Notes under the pieces: model-generated
Database searches by the model: none
Told to the model about the DNA's origin: nothing
What the model saw: the letters and a program-made list of their open reading frames with translations, nothing else
Origin: Sphingomonas sp.
GTDB taxonomy: Bacteria; Pseudomonadota; Alphaproteobacteria; Sphingomonadales; Sphingomonadaceae
Direction of reading: 5' to 3'
DNA length: 8,443 nucleotides
Assembly (NCBI GenBank): GCA_030146605.1
Contig: JASLBO010000270.1
Coordinates: 1-8,443, forward strand
Translations under genes and position numbers: made by a program
Part shown: positions 1-6,251 of the stretch, in pieces
Layout: every line of letters begins with the position of its first letter
How positions within the stretch are numbered: the first letter of the stretch is position 1

Positions 1-57
1 GCGCTTCATCGGGTCAGGTAGCGGCCACCGGGTCATGCCCGGGCGCTAGGCGCGTGC

Positions 58-86
58 TTGACGATTCGCGAGCCTCTCGTTATGCG
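58..86 (+). promoter_or_regulatory. Candidate sigma-70-type promoter for rpmB
   Basis: TTGACG at 58-63 matches five of six bases of the -35 consensus. TATGCG lies at 81-86 after a 17-base spacer and matches only the first three bases of the -10 consensus. Transcription would start near 93, giving a leader of about 40 bases before the L28 start. The -35 is good and the -10 weak, so this is a plausible call rather than a firm one. The 57 bases to its left hold a GCCCGGGC palindrome and no gene I can recognise. Confidence 0.35.
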
Positions 87-132
87 CGCGGCCTTCCGGC
101 ATCGCCGACACCGTTTCACGAAGAGATTTGTC

Positions 133-420
133 ATGTCCCGCATCTGCGAACTGACCGGCAAGACCCGCCAGGTCGGCCACAACGTTAGCCACGCTAACAA
201 CAAGACCAAGAAGGTCTTCCTGCCCAACCTGCAGAACGTGACGCTGATGAGCGAGAAGCTCGACCGGAGCTTCAAGTTCCGCGTCAGCACGCAGGGGCTG
301 CGCTCGGTGGAGCACAACGGCGGGCTCGACAACTGGCTGCTCAAGACCAGCGACGAGAAGCTTTCGGCGACCGCGCTAAAGGTGAAGCGCGAGCTGAAGA
401 AGGCCGCGCAAGCCGCCTGA
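133..420 (+). CDS. rpmB: 50S ribosomal protein L28
   Basis: Structural protein of the large ribosomal subunit, bL28 family, 95 residues, which is a usual length for alphaproteobacteria. The N-terminus [20 protein letters not shown] is the family signature, followed by [15 protein letters not shown] and the [11 protein letters not shown] segment; the C-terminus is lysine-rich. Only one cysteine (residue 5) is present, so this is the zinc-free form rather than the paired-CxxC form. The ATG at 133 is chosen because the family begins there and a purine-rich AAGAGA lies at 121-126. The frame stays open upstream to 58, but that part does not resemble L28. It is a single-gene unit: a promoter-like element lies upstream and a strong terminator 20 bases after the stop. 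The converging peptidase gene ends just beyond that terminator. Confidence 0.97.
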   Translation: MSRICELTGKTRQVGHNVSHANNKTKKVFLPNLQNVTLMSEKLDRSFKFRVSTQGLRSVEHNGGLDNWLLKTSDEKLSATALKVKRELKKAAQAA

Positions 421-440
421 TCCTTCTTTGATTTCGAAGT

Positions 441-472
441 GCGCGCGGGGCCTTGGCTGCCGCGCGCTTTTT
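441..472 (+). terminator. Intrinsic terminator of rpmB
   Basis: GCGCGCGG at 441-448 pairs perfectly with CCGCGCGC at 460-467, leaving an 11-base loop, and is followed at once by five T residues (468-472). It lies 20 bases after the rpmB stop. There is no T run on the minus-strand side, so it should act in the rpmB direction only. The minus-strand peptidase gene stops at 478, outside the stem. Confidence 0.88.
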
Positions 473-477
473 CATGT

Positions 478-1329
478 CTACTGCGGTGGCAGGAACAACA
501 GCGGATCGAGCCGCGCGCCCTGCCATTCGAGCGACCAGTGGAGGTGCGGCCCCGTCGCCCGCCCCGTCGCGCCGACATAGCCGAGCAGCTGCCCCTGCCG
601 CACCGTCTGGCCTTCGCGCACCGCCAGCGACTGCGAGTGCAGGAAGGCGCTGTTGAGGCCCATGCCGTGGTCGATCATCAGCAGATTGCCCTCGAGCGTG
701 AAGGGTGTCGCCACCGCGAGCACCACAACCCCGTCCGCGGGCGCGAGCACGACCGTTCCGGTAGGGCGCGCGATGTCGATCCCCGAATGATAGGCGCCCG
801 GCTCGCCGCGATAGATACGCTGCGAGCCAAACAAGGTGGAGATGCGCCCGGTCACCGGCCAGAGAAAGGTCTGGCGCCAGCCCTGCGAATCGCTGCGCAT
901 CGCCCGTGCAGCGTTGATCCGGGCCAGTTCGGCGGGGCGTACCCGTTCGAACTCGGGGCGCGGCACGGGGTATTTGGGCAATGTGTTCAGCCGCGAAATG
1001 TCCCAGGCGCGGGGTGCGATCACGAGCGTCCGGCGGACTTCGCTGCCGTCCGCGAGCCGGGCGACGAGGACCGCGCTCGGCGCGGCGTCCCGGTCGAAGG
1101 CGATCATGAACCGGCGGTCCCCGGCGATCTCGACGGGCGCGCCGTTCAAGCTCAGCAGGGTCGTTCCAAACGGGGCGGTCCCGGTTGCGGCACCGCCTTG
1201 CACCAGCTGGCCGCTGAGCCCGAAGCGATCCGCCTGCGGAGCGGGCGCCGGCCTGCTCTGGTTGCCAGGCGCCCCGCCGCAGAGCAGCCCCAGCGCGAGT
1301 CCCGCCGCTGCGAGCTGCCGAAGCCTCAT
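478..1329 (-). CDS. Secreted M23 (LytM-type) metallopeptidase
   Basis: Zinc peptidase of family M23, expected to cut peptidoglycan cross-links in the periplasm or to act as a wall-remodelling factor. The protein has 283 residues. A hydrophobic signal peptide (about 5-20) is followed by a Pro/Ala/Gln-rich stretch and a beta-rich domain (about 35-105). The M23 domain covers about 160-275. Its motifs are intact: HSGID (H181, D185), a conserved-region H231, and GPHLHW (H262, H264), so the metal site looks complete. Cys17 is preceded by G-L-L rather than a canonical lipobox, so a soluble exported protein is likelier than a lipoprotein. The ATG at 1329 overlaps the stop of the DUF2093 gene as ATGA. 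An in-frame upstream extension to 1545 would be arginine-rich and bury the signal peptide, so I reject it. There is no clear Shine-Dalgarno, which fits translational coupling. It is the last gene of the xseA operon. Confidence 0.9.
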   Translation of the reverse strand: MRLRQLAAAGLALGLLCGGAPGNQSRPAPAPQADRFGLSGQLVQGGAATGTAPFGTTLLSLNGAPVEIAGDRRFMIAFDRDAAPSAVLVARLADGSEVRRTLVIAPRAWDISRLNTLPKYPVPRPEFERVRPAELARINAARAMRSDSQGWRQTFLWPVTGRISTLFGSQRIYRGEPGAYHSGIDIARPTGTVVLAPADGVVVLAVATPFTLEGNLLMIDHGMGLNSAFLHSQSLAVREGQTVRQGQLLGYVGATGRATGPHLHWSLEWQGARLDPLLFLPPQ

Positions 1330-1526
1330 TTGCCGTGCAGGGCCGTGGCCGCGTGTTCGGCGGCGGCATAGGGCTCCTGCCGCTCGACGCTCCAATAGCG
1401 CAATATCTCGAGCGGGATACGCTCGCCGCTTACGGCGCAGACGACATGGTCGCCGGGAGCGATCACGCGGAAGCCGTTCGGCATATAATGCAGCTTCGCG
1501 GCGCGGGCAGTGTTGGACATCAGCAT
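1326..1526 (-). CDS. DUF2093 family small protein
   Basis: A 66-residue protein recognised as DUF2093, a short family of alphaproteobacteria with no known function. The core segment YMPNGFRVIAPGDHVVCAVSG, followed by IPLEILRYWSVERQEPYAAA, is the family's hallmark. There is no signal peptide or membrane helix, so it is probably cytoplasmic. An AGGAGG at 1534-1539 lies 7 bases from the ATG at 1526 and 13 from a second ATG at 1520, which favours the first. It starts 28 bases after the xseA stop and overlaps the peptidase start by ATGA, so it is the middle gene of a three-gene unit. A role in DNA repair or in the cell wall cannot be told from the sequence. Confidence 0.88.
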   Translation of the reverse strand: MLMSNTARAAKLHYMPNGFRVIAPGDHVVCAVSGERIPLEILRYWSVERQEPYAAAEHAATALHGK

Positions 1527-1554
1527 GGCGGCGCCTCCTCGTCACGGATCCGGT

Positions 1555-2934
1555 TCATAGCAGGCTCGGCTGCTCGGGTTTGGCGGCAGTGTAGGATTTG
1601 CCAGGCGCTCGCTCAACCCGGGCGTCTACCGGACCGTCCCTGAACTGGAGCGTAATCGCCCCCGCCGCCTGCGCCTCGGCAACGGTGGTGACGACCTTGC
1701 CGCTCGCCTTGGCGCCGACCCGGACATAGCCGCGCTCGAGCAGATTGTCCGGATTGACGCTATCCAGGAGACGCGACGCCCCTTCGAAACGGTGCCGTGC
1801 CGTCGCCACCAATTGATCGAGTACCGCGGGGCGCAGCGCCCCGGCGTCGCGATCGAGCCGGGCACGGGCGACGGTGACACGGCGTTCGAGCGCGCGGTCG
1901 AGCCGGCCGGCGAGGTCGTCCATCTTCTGGCGCTGGGGTCCGAGCAACGCATCGCGCCGCGGCAGCACGCGGACCAAAGCCGCCAGCCGCTCGCCCGCGC
2001 GCTCGTGATAGCGGCGGACGCAGCGCTCGGTGCGGTGGGCGAGCGTCGCCACGGTGTGGCGCACATCGGCGAGCACGGGGACGGCGATCTCGGCCGCGGC
2101 AGTCGGCGTCGGCGCGCGCAGATCCGCGGCGAAGTCGCACAGGCTGGTGTCGGTCTCGTGCCCGACCGCGGAAATCACCGGGATGCTGCAATCGGCCACG
2201 GCGCGGACGACGACTTCCTCGTTGAACGCCCATAAATCCTCGATCGACCCGCCGCCCCGCGCGACGATCAGCAGTTCGGGACGCCGGATCGGACCATCGG
2301 CGGGCAGCGCGTCGAACCCGCGGACGGCCGCGGCGACTTCCGCGGCGGCCCCCTCCCCCTGCACCTTTACCGGCCAGACGAGGACGTGGCTGGGGAAACG
2401 ATCCTCGAGCCGGTGGATGATGTCGCGGATCACCGCTCCCGTCGGGGAAGTCACCACCCCGATCGTCTGCGGCATATAGGGAAGCGGCTTCTTGCGGGCG
2501 GCATCGAACAGCCCCTCGCCCGCCAGCTTCGCCTTCAGTTTCTCGAACAGCGCCATCAGCGCGCCTTCGCCGGCGAGTTCCATCCGCTCGATGACGATCT
2601 GGTATTTGGAGCGGCCCGGATAGGTGGTGAGCTTGCCGGTGGCGATCACTTCGATCCCGTCCTGCGCCGCAAAGGGCAAGGCCGCCGCGGCGCCCCGCCA
2701 GATCACCCCGTCGATCACCGCGTCGGCGTCCTTGAGGCACAGATAGGCGTGGCCCGAGGCGGCGCGCTTCCACCCCGAGATCTCGCCGCGCAGCCGGACA
2801 TGGCCGAACTCGCCCTCGACCATCCGCTTGAGCGCCGAGGAGAGTTCGCTGACGCTCATCGCCGGTGCGTTGTCGCCCGGCATTTGCTCGGCTACGAGCC
2901 GGCCGGATGACGTATCGAAAAAGGGGTCGGCCAT
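1555..2934 (-). CDS. xseA: Exodeoxyribonuclease VII large subunit
   Basis: Catalytic subunit of exonuclease VII, which degrades single-stranded DNA from both ends in repair and recombination together with several copies of the small XseB subunit. The protein has 459 residues, close to the family norm. An N-terminal OB-fold covers about 25-120 ([17 protein letters not shown], then [11 protein letters not shown]). The nuclease domain begins near 145 and carries [15 protein letters not shown] (158-172), [16 protein letters not shown] (225-240) and [20 protein letters not shown] (255-274). An arginine-rich coiled-coil region follows. The ATG at 2934 gives the expected N-terminus MADPFFD with the conserved [11 protein letters not shown]. 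Its AGGA Shine-Dalgarno (plus-strand 2940-2943) lies inside purD. No xseB is present here. It is the first gene of the operon with DUF2093 and the M23 peptidase. Confidence 0.96.
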   Translation of the reverse strand: MADPFFDTSSGRLVAEQMPGDNAPAMSVSELSSALKRMVEGEFGHVRLRGEISGWKRAASGHAYLCLKDADAVIDGVIWRGAAAALPFAAQDGIEVIATGKLTTYPGRSKYQIVIERMELAGEGALMALFEKLKAKLAGEGLFDAARKKPLPYMPQTIGVVTSPTGAVIRDIIHRLEDRFPSHVLVWPVKVQGEGAAAEVAAAVRGFDALPADGPIRRPELLIVARGGGSIEDLWAFNEEVVVRAVADCSIPVISAVGHETDTSLCDFAADLRAPTPTAAAEIAVPVLADVRHTVATLAHRTERCVRRYHERAGERLAALVRVLPRRDALLGPQRQKMDDLAGRLDRALERRVTVARARLDRDAGALRPAVLDQLVATARHRFEGASRLLDSVNPDNLLERGYVRVGAKASGKVVTTVAEAQAAGAITLQFRDGPVDARVERAPGKSYTAAKPEQPSLL

Positions 2935-4207
2935 GAACGTCCTGCTACTCGGGTCGGGAGGCCGCGAACATGCGCTCGCGTGGAAACTGGCGCAATCGCC
3001 GCTGCTTGCGAAGCTCTATGCCGCGCCGGGCAATCCGGGAATAGCCGCGCATGCCGAATGCGTCGATATCGCGCTTCTGGATCAGCGTGCGGTGATCGAT
3101 TTCTGCCTGCGCCACTCGATCGGTTTCGTGGTGATCGGGCCCGAGGCGCCGCTGGTCGCCGGGCTCGGAGACAATCTGCGGACGATGGGGATCGGGGTGT
3201 TCGGCCCCAGCAAGGCCGCGGCGCAGCTGGAGGGGTCGAAGGGCTTCACCAAGGACCTGTGCGCGCGCGAGAACATCCCGACCGCCGGCTATGTCCGGGT
3301 CGAGAGCCGCGACGGGGGTCTCGCCGCGCTTGGCGATTTCACCCTGCCGGTGGTGGTCAAGGCCGACGGCCTCGCCGCGGGCAAGGGCGTCACCGTCGCC
3401 ATGACGCGCGAAGAGGCGGAGGACGCGATCCGCGGCATCTTCGCGGTGCCCGGCGGCAGCGCGGTGATCGAGGAGTTCCTCGAAGGCGAGGAAGCCAGCC
3501 TGTTCGTGCTCACCGACGGCACCAACCTGCTCCCCTTCGGCTCGGCGCAAGACCATAAACGCGTGGGTGAAGGCGACACCGGCCCCAACACCGGCGGAAT
3601 GGGCGCGTACAGCCCCGCCCCGGTGCTCACCCCCGAGCTCGAGCGGCGGGCGATCGACACGATCGTTCGCCCGACGGTGGAGGCGCTCGCGCGGATGGGC
3701 TCGGCTTATTCGGGGGTGCTCTATGCCGGGCTGATGCTGACTGCCGAGGGGCCCAAGCTGATCGAATACAACGCCCGCTTCGGCGATCCCGAATGCCAGG
3801 TGCTGATGCTGCGCTTCGAAGGCGATTTACTCGAACTGATGGTCGCCACGGCAAAAGGCGAGCTTGCCGGGCGGGCGGACCCCGCTTTCTCGGCGGATAC
3901 CGCGCTGACGGTTGTGATGGCGGCGAACGGCTATCCCGGCACGCCCGAAACCGGAGGCGCCGTCACCGGGATCGGGGCAGCGGAAGCCACCGGCGCCAAG
4001 GTCTTCCAGGCAGGCACCCGCCAGCAAGGCGACACGCTGGTGTCGAGCGGGGGGCGCGTACTTGCCGTGACGGCGCGAGGCTCCGGCGTGCGTGCGGCGC
4101 AGACGGCGGCGTATCGGGCGGTGGATGCGATCGACTTCGCCACGGGCTTCTGCCGGTGCGACATCGGGTGGCGTCAGGTGGCGCGCGACGAGGGCAATCC
4201 GTCATAG
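2933..4207 (+). CDS. purD: Phosphoribosylamine-glycine ligase (GAR synthetase)
   Basis: Catalyses the second step of de novo purine synthesis: phosphoribosylamine plus glycine plus ATP gives glycinamide ribonucleotide. It is cytoplasmic and has 424 residues, the normal length. The N-domain opens with [20 protein letters not shown] (3-22). The ATP-grasp domain shows [13 protein letters not shown] (141-153), [10 protein letters not shown] (180-189), [20 protein letters not shown] (208-227) and [12 protein letters not shown] (278-289), which carry the nucleotide- and metal-binding residues. The C-terminal domain ends FCRCDIGWR. The ATG at 2933 is set by family alignment and by AAGGGG at 2921-2926, six bases upstream; the frame stays open upstream to 2828 only because it lies over xseA. 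The gene is divergent from xseA, and the start codons share two bases. It is monocistronic as far as can be seen, with no convincing terminator after it. Confidence 0.97.
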   Translation: MNVLLLGSGGREHALAWKLAQSPLLAKLYAAPGNPGIAAHAECVDIALLDQRAVIDFCLRHSIGFVVIGPEAPLVAGLGDNLRTMGIGVFGPSKAAAQLEGSKGFTKDLCARENIPTAGYVRVESRDGGLAALGDFTLPVVVKADGLAAGKGVTVAMTREEAEDAIRGIFAVPGGSAVIEEFLEGEEASLFVLTDGTNLLPFGSAQDHKRVGEGDTGPNTGGMGAYSPAPVLTPELERRAIDTIVRPTVEALARMGSAYSGVLYAGLMLTAEGPKLIEYNARFGDPECQVLMLRFEGDLLELMVATAKGELAGRADPAFSADTALTVVMAANGYPGTPETGGAVTGIGAAEATGAKVFQAGTRQQGDTLVSSGGRVLAVTARGSGVRAAQTAAYRAVDAIDFATGFCRCDIGWRQVARDEGNPS

Positions 4208-4240
4208 GCCGAGTGCGAGCTTCCCCTTCCCGAAGGCCGC

Positions 4241-4269
4241 TTGACTCATTTCGATAATTAGCTAATGAT
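4241..4269 (+). promoter_or_regulatory. Candidate promoter of the SdpR/SdpI-like operon, probably leaderless
   Basis: TTGACT at 4241-4246 matches five of six -35 bases. After exactly 17 bases comes AATGAT at 4264-4269, which matches four of six -10 bases. Transcription would be expected to begin around 4275-4277, and the repressor ATG is at 4276. No Shine-Dalgarno precedes that ATG. Together these suggest a leaderless mRNA beginning at or next to the start codon. The stretch is AT-rich against a GC-rich background. The position of the start site is an inference from spacing. Confidence 0.55.
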
Positions 4270-4283
4270 CGCATCATGAGTCA
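4242..4283. promoter_or_regulatory. Nested inverted repeats, likely autorepressor operator
   Basis: Three symmetric elements overlap here. TGACTCAT (4242-4249) is matched perfectly by ATGAGTCA (4276-4283). Near their centre is the perfect palindrome ATTAGCTAAT (4257-4266), which extends to GATAATTAGCTAATGATC (4253-4270) with one mismatched pair. ATGAT (4265-4269) and ATCAT (4273-4277) form a third pair. The set covers the -35, the -10 and the start codon, so a dimeric winged-helix repressor bound here would block its own promoter. That ArsR/SdpR-family proteins bind such palindromes is known; binding to this one is inferred. Confidence 0.6.
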
Positions 4284-4569
4284 GGTGTTCAGAGCCCTTT
4301 CGGATCCCACCCGCCGACGGGTGCTGCAGCTCCTGCGCAAGGGGCCGCTGAGCGCCGGCGCGCTCAGCGATCAGTTCGATGTCTCCAAACCGACGATGTC
4401 GGCGCATTTCGCCGTGCTCAAGGAGGCCGATCTGGTGCACGCCGAGAAGGCCGGCAAATCCGTCATCTATCATTTGAAGCTCTCGGTGCTCGAAGAGGCG
4501 CTGCTGGGCTTCGTCGATTCGTTCGGCATTGGCGCGCAGGCGCCGGAACCCGGCAAGGAGACTGCATGA
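4276..4569 (+). CDS. ArsR-family transcriptional regulator resembling autorepressor SdpR
   Basis: A 97-residue winged-helix DNA-binding protein. The opening SQVFRALSDPTRRRVLQLLR (2-21) is the typical ArsR-family first helix, and it matches the SdpR branch best. The helix-turn-helix covers about 25-54 (LSAGALSDQFDVSKPTMSAH, then FAVLKEADLV), followed by the wing AEKAGKSVIYHLK. There are no cysteines, so metal sensing through thiolates as in ArsR or SmtB is unlikely. In Bacillus, SdpR represses its own operon and is sequestered at the membrane by SdpI bound to the toxin SdpC. Here the gene overlaps by ATGA with an SdpI-like membrane protein, which supports that model. The ATG at 4276 has no Shine-Dalgarno and lies within palindromes and at the predicted transcription start. 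The Asp/Phe-rich end and acidic tail are unremarkable. Confidence 0.9.
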   Translation: MSQVFRALSDPTRRRVLQLLRKGPLSAGALSDQFDVSKPTMSAHFAVLKEADLVHAEKAGKSVIYHLKLSVLEEALLGFVDSFGIGAQAPEPGKETA

Positions 4570-4952
4570 TGCAAAAGGATTTCAAGGAACTGGCTCTGGG
4601 CCTCGCCTGGGGCGGGGGCATCGTCGCTCTCGCGCTCGGCGCGACCCTCGCGCGCAAGCTCGGCTATGTCGACGGCGACACGGTTACCAGGCTGGTCATC
4701 GGCATGAACGGGCTGATGATTGCCTGGTACGGCAACCGGATGCCCAAGGCGCTCGCCCCGAGCGTCCGAGCGCGTCAGATTGCGCGGGTAGCAGGCTGGT
4801 CGTTCGTGCTAAGCGGGCTCGCTTATGCCGGGTTCTGGGCGTTCGCACCGATTCAGGTCGCGGTCATCGGGGGGTGCGCCGTGGTCGGGGCGGGGATGTT
4901 GGTGACCCTTGGCTATTGCCTGTCGATTCGGAGCAAGGCGAAAACCGTTTAG
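4566..4952 (+). CDS. Small four-helix membrane protein, SdpI-like
   Basis: A 128-residue inner-membrane protein with four predicted helices at about 9-29, 42-58, 75-95 and 98-120. The segment RLVIGMNGLMIAWYGNRMPK (42-61) resembles the start of the SdpI family domain (a G-x-x-x-I-x-x-GN-x-MPK pattern). The third helix region also fits, but the usual GIRTPWTL motif is not visible and the N-terminal DUF1648 half of SdpI is absent. SdpI gives immunity to the SdpC toxin and signals by holding SdpR at the membrane; the same role here is inference. AAGGAG at 4555-4560 serves either the ATG at 4566 or the next one at 4569. The first overlaps the regulator stop as ATGA. No sdpABC-like genes lie nearby. 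Its stop overlaps the stop of the converging HD-GYP gene by four bases. It could instead be an unrelated small membrane family. Confidence 0.7.
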   Translation: MMQKDFKELALGLAWGGGIVALALGATLARKLGYVDGDTVTRLVIGMNGLMIAWYGNRMPKALAPSVRARQIARVAGWSFVLSGLAYAGFWAFAPIQVAVIGGCAVVGAGMLVTLGYCLSIRSKAKTV

Positions 4953-6187
4953 CCGCGCGCCGCGCCACCGGCGATCAGCTTTTTCGAGAGCGCCCGCCAG
5001 TCGGAAAATCCCCAGCGTGCCGGGTCTTCCTCGCCCACGATATGATCGCTGCCTCCCGAGCTGGACAGGAAAACGTCTTCGAGCGTGAGCGGCGAACGTT
5101 CGAGCGCGCAGTGGAAGATCCGGACCTTGCTGCGCGTCTCCCTGGCGCCGTCGGGCAGCACGATGCCGAGGCGGTTCGAGCGCATCCGCACCAGCATGCC
5201 GGTGGGCACCACGCCGATGCTGCGGAGGAACTTGAACAGCAATTCGCGATCGAAATGCCCGTTCCAGCTATACATCTCGGTCGCGGCGTGGAGCGGCGTC
5301 CACCCCTGCTTGTAGGCCCGGTCCGAAGTGAGCGCGTCATAGACGTCGCAGATCGCCCCCATCCGCGCGGCGAGACCGATCGCATCGCCCTTCAGCCCGA
5401 AAGGATAGCCCGATCCGTCGATCTTCTCGTGATGGAGCAGGCTGACATCGAGCACTTCCTGAGTGACGCCCTCGCCTTTCTCCAGCATCGCGTGCCCCTG
5501 TTGCGGGTGCTTGCGGATCAGTGCGAACTCGGCGTGGTCGAGCGGGCCGGGCTTGTTGAGAATCGCATCGGGGACGGTCATCTTGCCGACATCGTGGAGC
5601 AGGCCCGCCAGCCCCATCGAACGGACAATCGGCTCGTCCAGCTCCAGCTGACGCGCGAAATTGACCATCAGCGCGCAGACAGAAACCGAGTGAAGATAAG
5701 TATATTCGTCCTTCGACTTGAGCCGCGCCATGTCGATGAACATCGCAGGATTGCGGTCGACCGCATTCGATATCTCTTCGGCGACCGCAGTCGCCGCCTC
5801 GGCATCGACCTGCTGGTCCGAAGCGGCGCCATCCAACACGCCTTTCATGACGCGCTTGGCCCGCGCGATCGTCTTCTTCGCGTGTTCGCGGTCGGTTTTG
5901 GCGGTGTCGCGAGGCGGGACCGGCACGCCAGCTGCAGGTGCCGGAGGGCGCGCCACCGGCGGCACGGCTCCCGGTGCCGCCGCAGCCGGCGCCAGACCAC
6001 GCTCGACATCGATCACCACCGCCTGCACTTCGCTGGCAAGGATGGCGGCGAGATCCTCCGGTCGCTCGAGCAGGAATCGCGTGCGCCAGAAGGGATGGCC
6101 GAACCACGAGCCTTCGAACCCGTGGATGTACATCCCCATCTTCACCTGGCTCGGCGGTATCCGTCGCAGCAAGTCGGGCCTCGGCAA
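4949..6187 (-). CDS. HD-GYP cyclic-di-GMP phosphodiesterase with N-terminal DUF3391
   Basis: A 412-residue protein expected to hydrolyse cyclic di-GMP and so promote the motile over the attached state. An N-terminal DUF3391 domain (about 6-64, LRRIPPSQVKMGMYIHGFEG then FWRTRFLL) is joined by a linker (65-95) made mostly of Ala and Pro. The HD-GYP domain covers about 135-325. Its key residues are all present: H166, HD at 198-199 with K202 (HDVGK), HP at 227-228, HH at 252-253 with E254, and DGSGYP at 257-262, then CDVYDALTSDRAYK. There is no membrane helix or signal peptide, so it is cytoplasmic. The start is called as TTG at 6187: upstream GGGG (6194-6197) is a usable ribosome site, and the only early ATG (6139) would delete the conserved RRIPPSQV. 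Adenosine kinase lies 64 bases upstream on the same strand, and a CtrA-like site lies in that gap. Confidence 0.92.
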   Translation of the reverse strand: MPRPDLLRRIPPSQVKMGMYIHGFEGSWFGHPFWRTRFLLERPEDLAAILASEVQAVVIDVERGLAPAAAAPGAVPPVARPPAPAAGVPVPPRDTAKTDREHAKKTIARAKRVMKGVLDGAASDQQVDAEAATAVAEEISNAVDRNPAMFIDMARLKSKDEYTYLHSVSVCALMVNFARQLELDEPIVRSMGLAGLLHDVGKMTVPDAILNKPGPLDHAEFALIRKHPQQGHAMLEKGEGVTQEVLDVSLLHHEKIDGSGYPFGLKGDAIGLAARMGAICDVYDALTSDRAYKQGWTPLHAATEMYSWNGHFDRELLFKFLRSIGVVPTGMLVRMRSNRLGIVLPDGARETRSKVRIFHCALERSPLTLEDVFLSSSGGSDHIVGEEDPARWGFSDWRALSKKLIAGGAARG

Positions 6188-6220
6188 AATCTTCCCCGCG
6201 GCCGGGTTAACACAGGCTAA

Positions 6221-6236
6221 GTTACGCAGGCCTTAA
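6221..6236 (-). promoter_or_regulatory. Near-consensus CtrA binding site upstream of the HD-GYP gene
   Basis: Read on the minus strand, the sequence is TTAA, seven bases, then GTAAC. It differs by one base from the CtrA consensus TTAA-N7-TTAAC. A further TTAAC half-site follows at 6207-6211 on the same strand. The site is 34 to 49 bases upstream of the TTG start at 6187, in the 64-base gap after adenosine kinase. CtrA is the response regulator that controls motility and c-di-GMP genes in many alphaproteobacteria. The match in a GC-rich genome is suggestive, but a single site is weak evidence. Confidence 0.4.
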
Positions 6237-6251
6237 AGCGCTCGATCCCGG

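Noticed and set aside
37..53. Palindromes GCCCGGGC and GCGC-TAG-GCGC near the left edge
   Set aside because: Short GC-only symmetry is expected by chance in such GC-rich DNA and nothing else supports a function.
439..1371. Plus-strand open frame opposite the M23 peptidase
   Set aside because: No start context or domain, arginine- and proline-rich composition; the minus strand carries an intact M23 domain with all metal ligands.
1330..1545. Longer start for the M23 peptidase
   Set aside because: The extension is arginine-rich, overlies the DUF2093 gene in another frame, and would place the signal peptide internally.
4224..4237. Hairpin after purD (CCTT/AAGG)
   Set aside because: Four to five base pairs and no T run; too weak to call a terminator.
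4276..4952. Toxin-antitoxin system
   Set aside because: The order and size look superficially like one, but the first protein is a clear winged-helix regulator and the second a four-helix membrane protein with no toxin-like feature.
4957..4985. Possible terminator at the convergent gene ends
   Set aside because: Only a five-base CGCCG/CGGCG stem, with the T run several bases away and inside the HD-GYP coding sequence.
4529..6220. Very long plus-strand open frame opposite the HD-GYP gene
   Set aside because: Its translation is arginine-rich with no recognisable domain, and the opposite strand has a complete, motif-bearing HD-GYP protein. It is a high-GC antisense shadow.
6206..6232. Imperfect direct repeat GTTAACACAGG / GTTACGCAGG
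   Set aside because: A single degenerate pair; better explained as part of the CtrA-like TTAAC half-sites than as a separate repeat.
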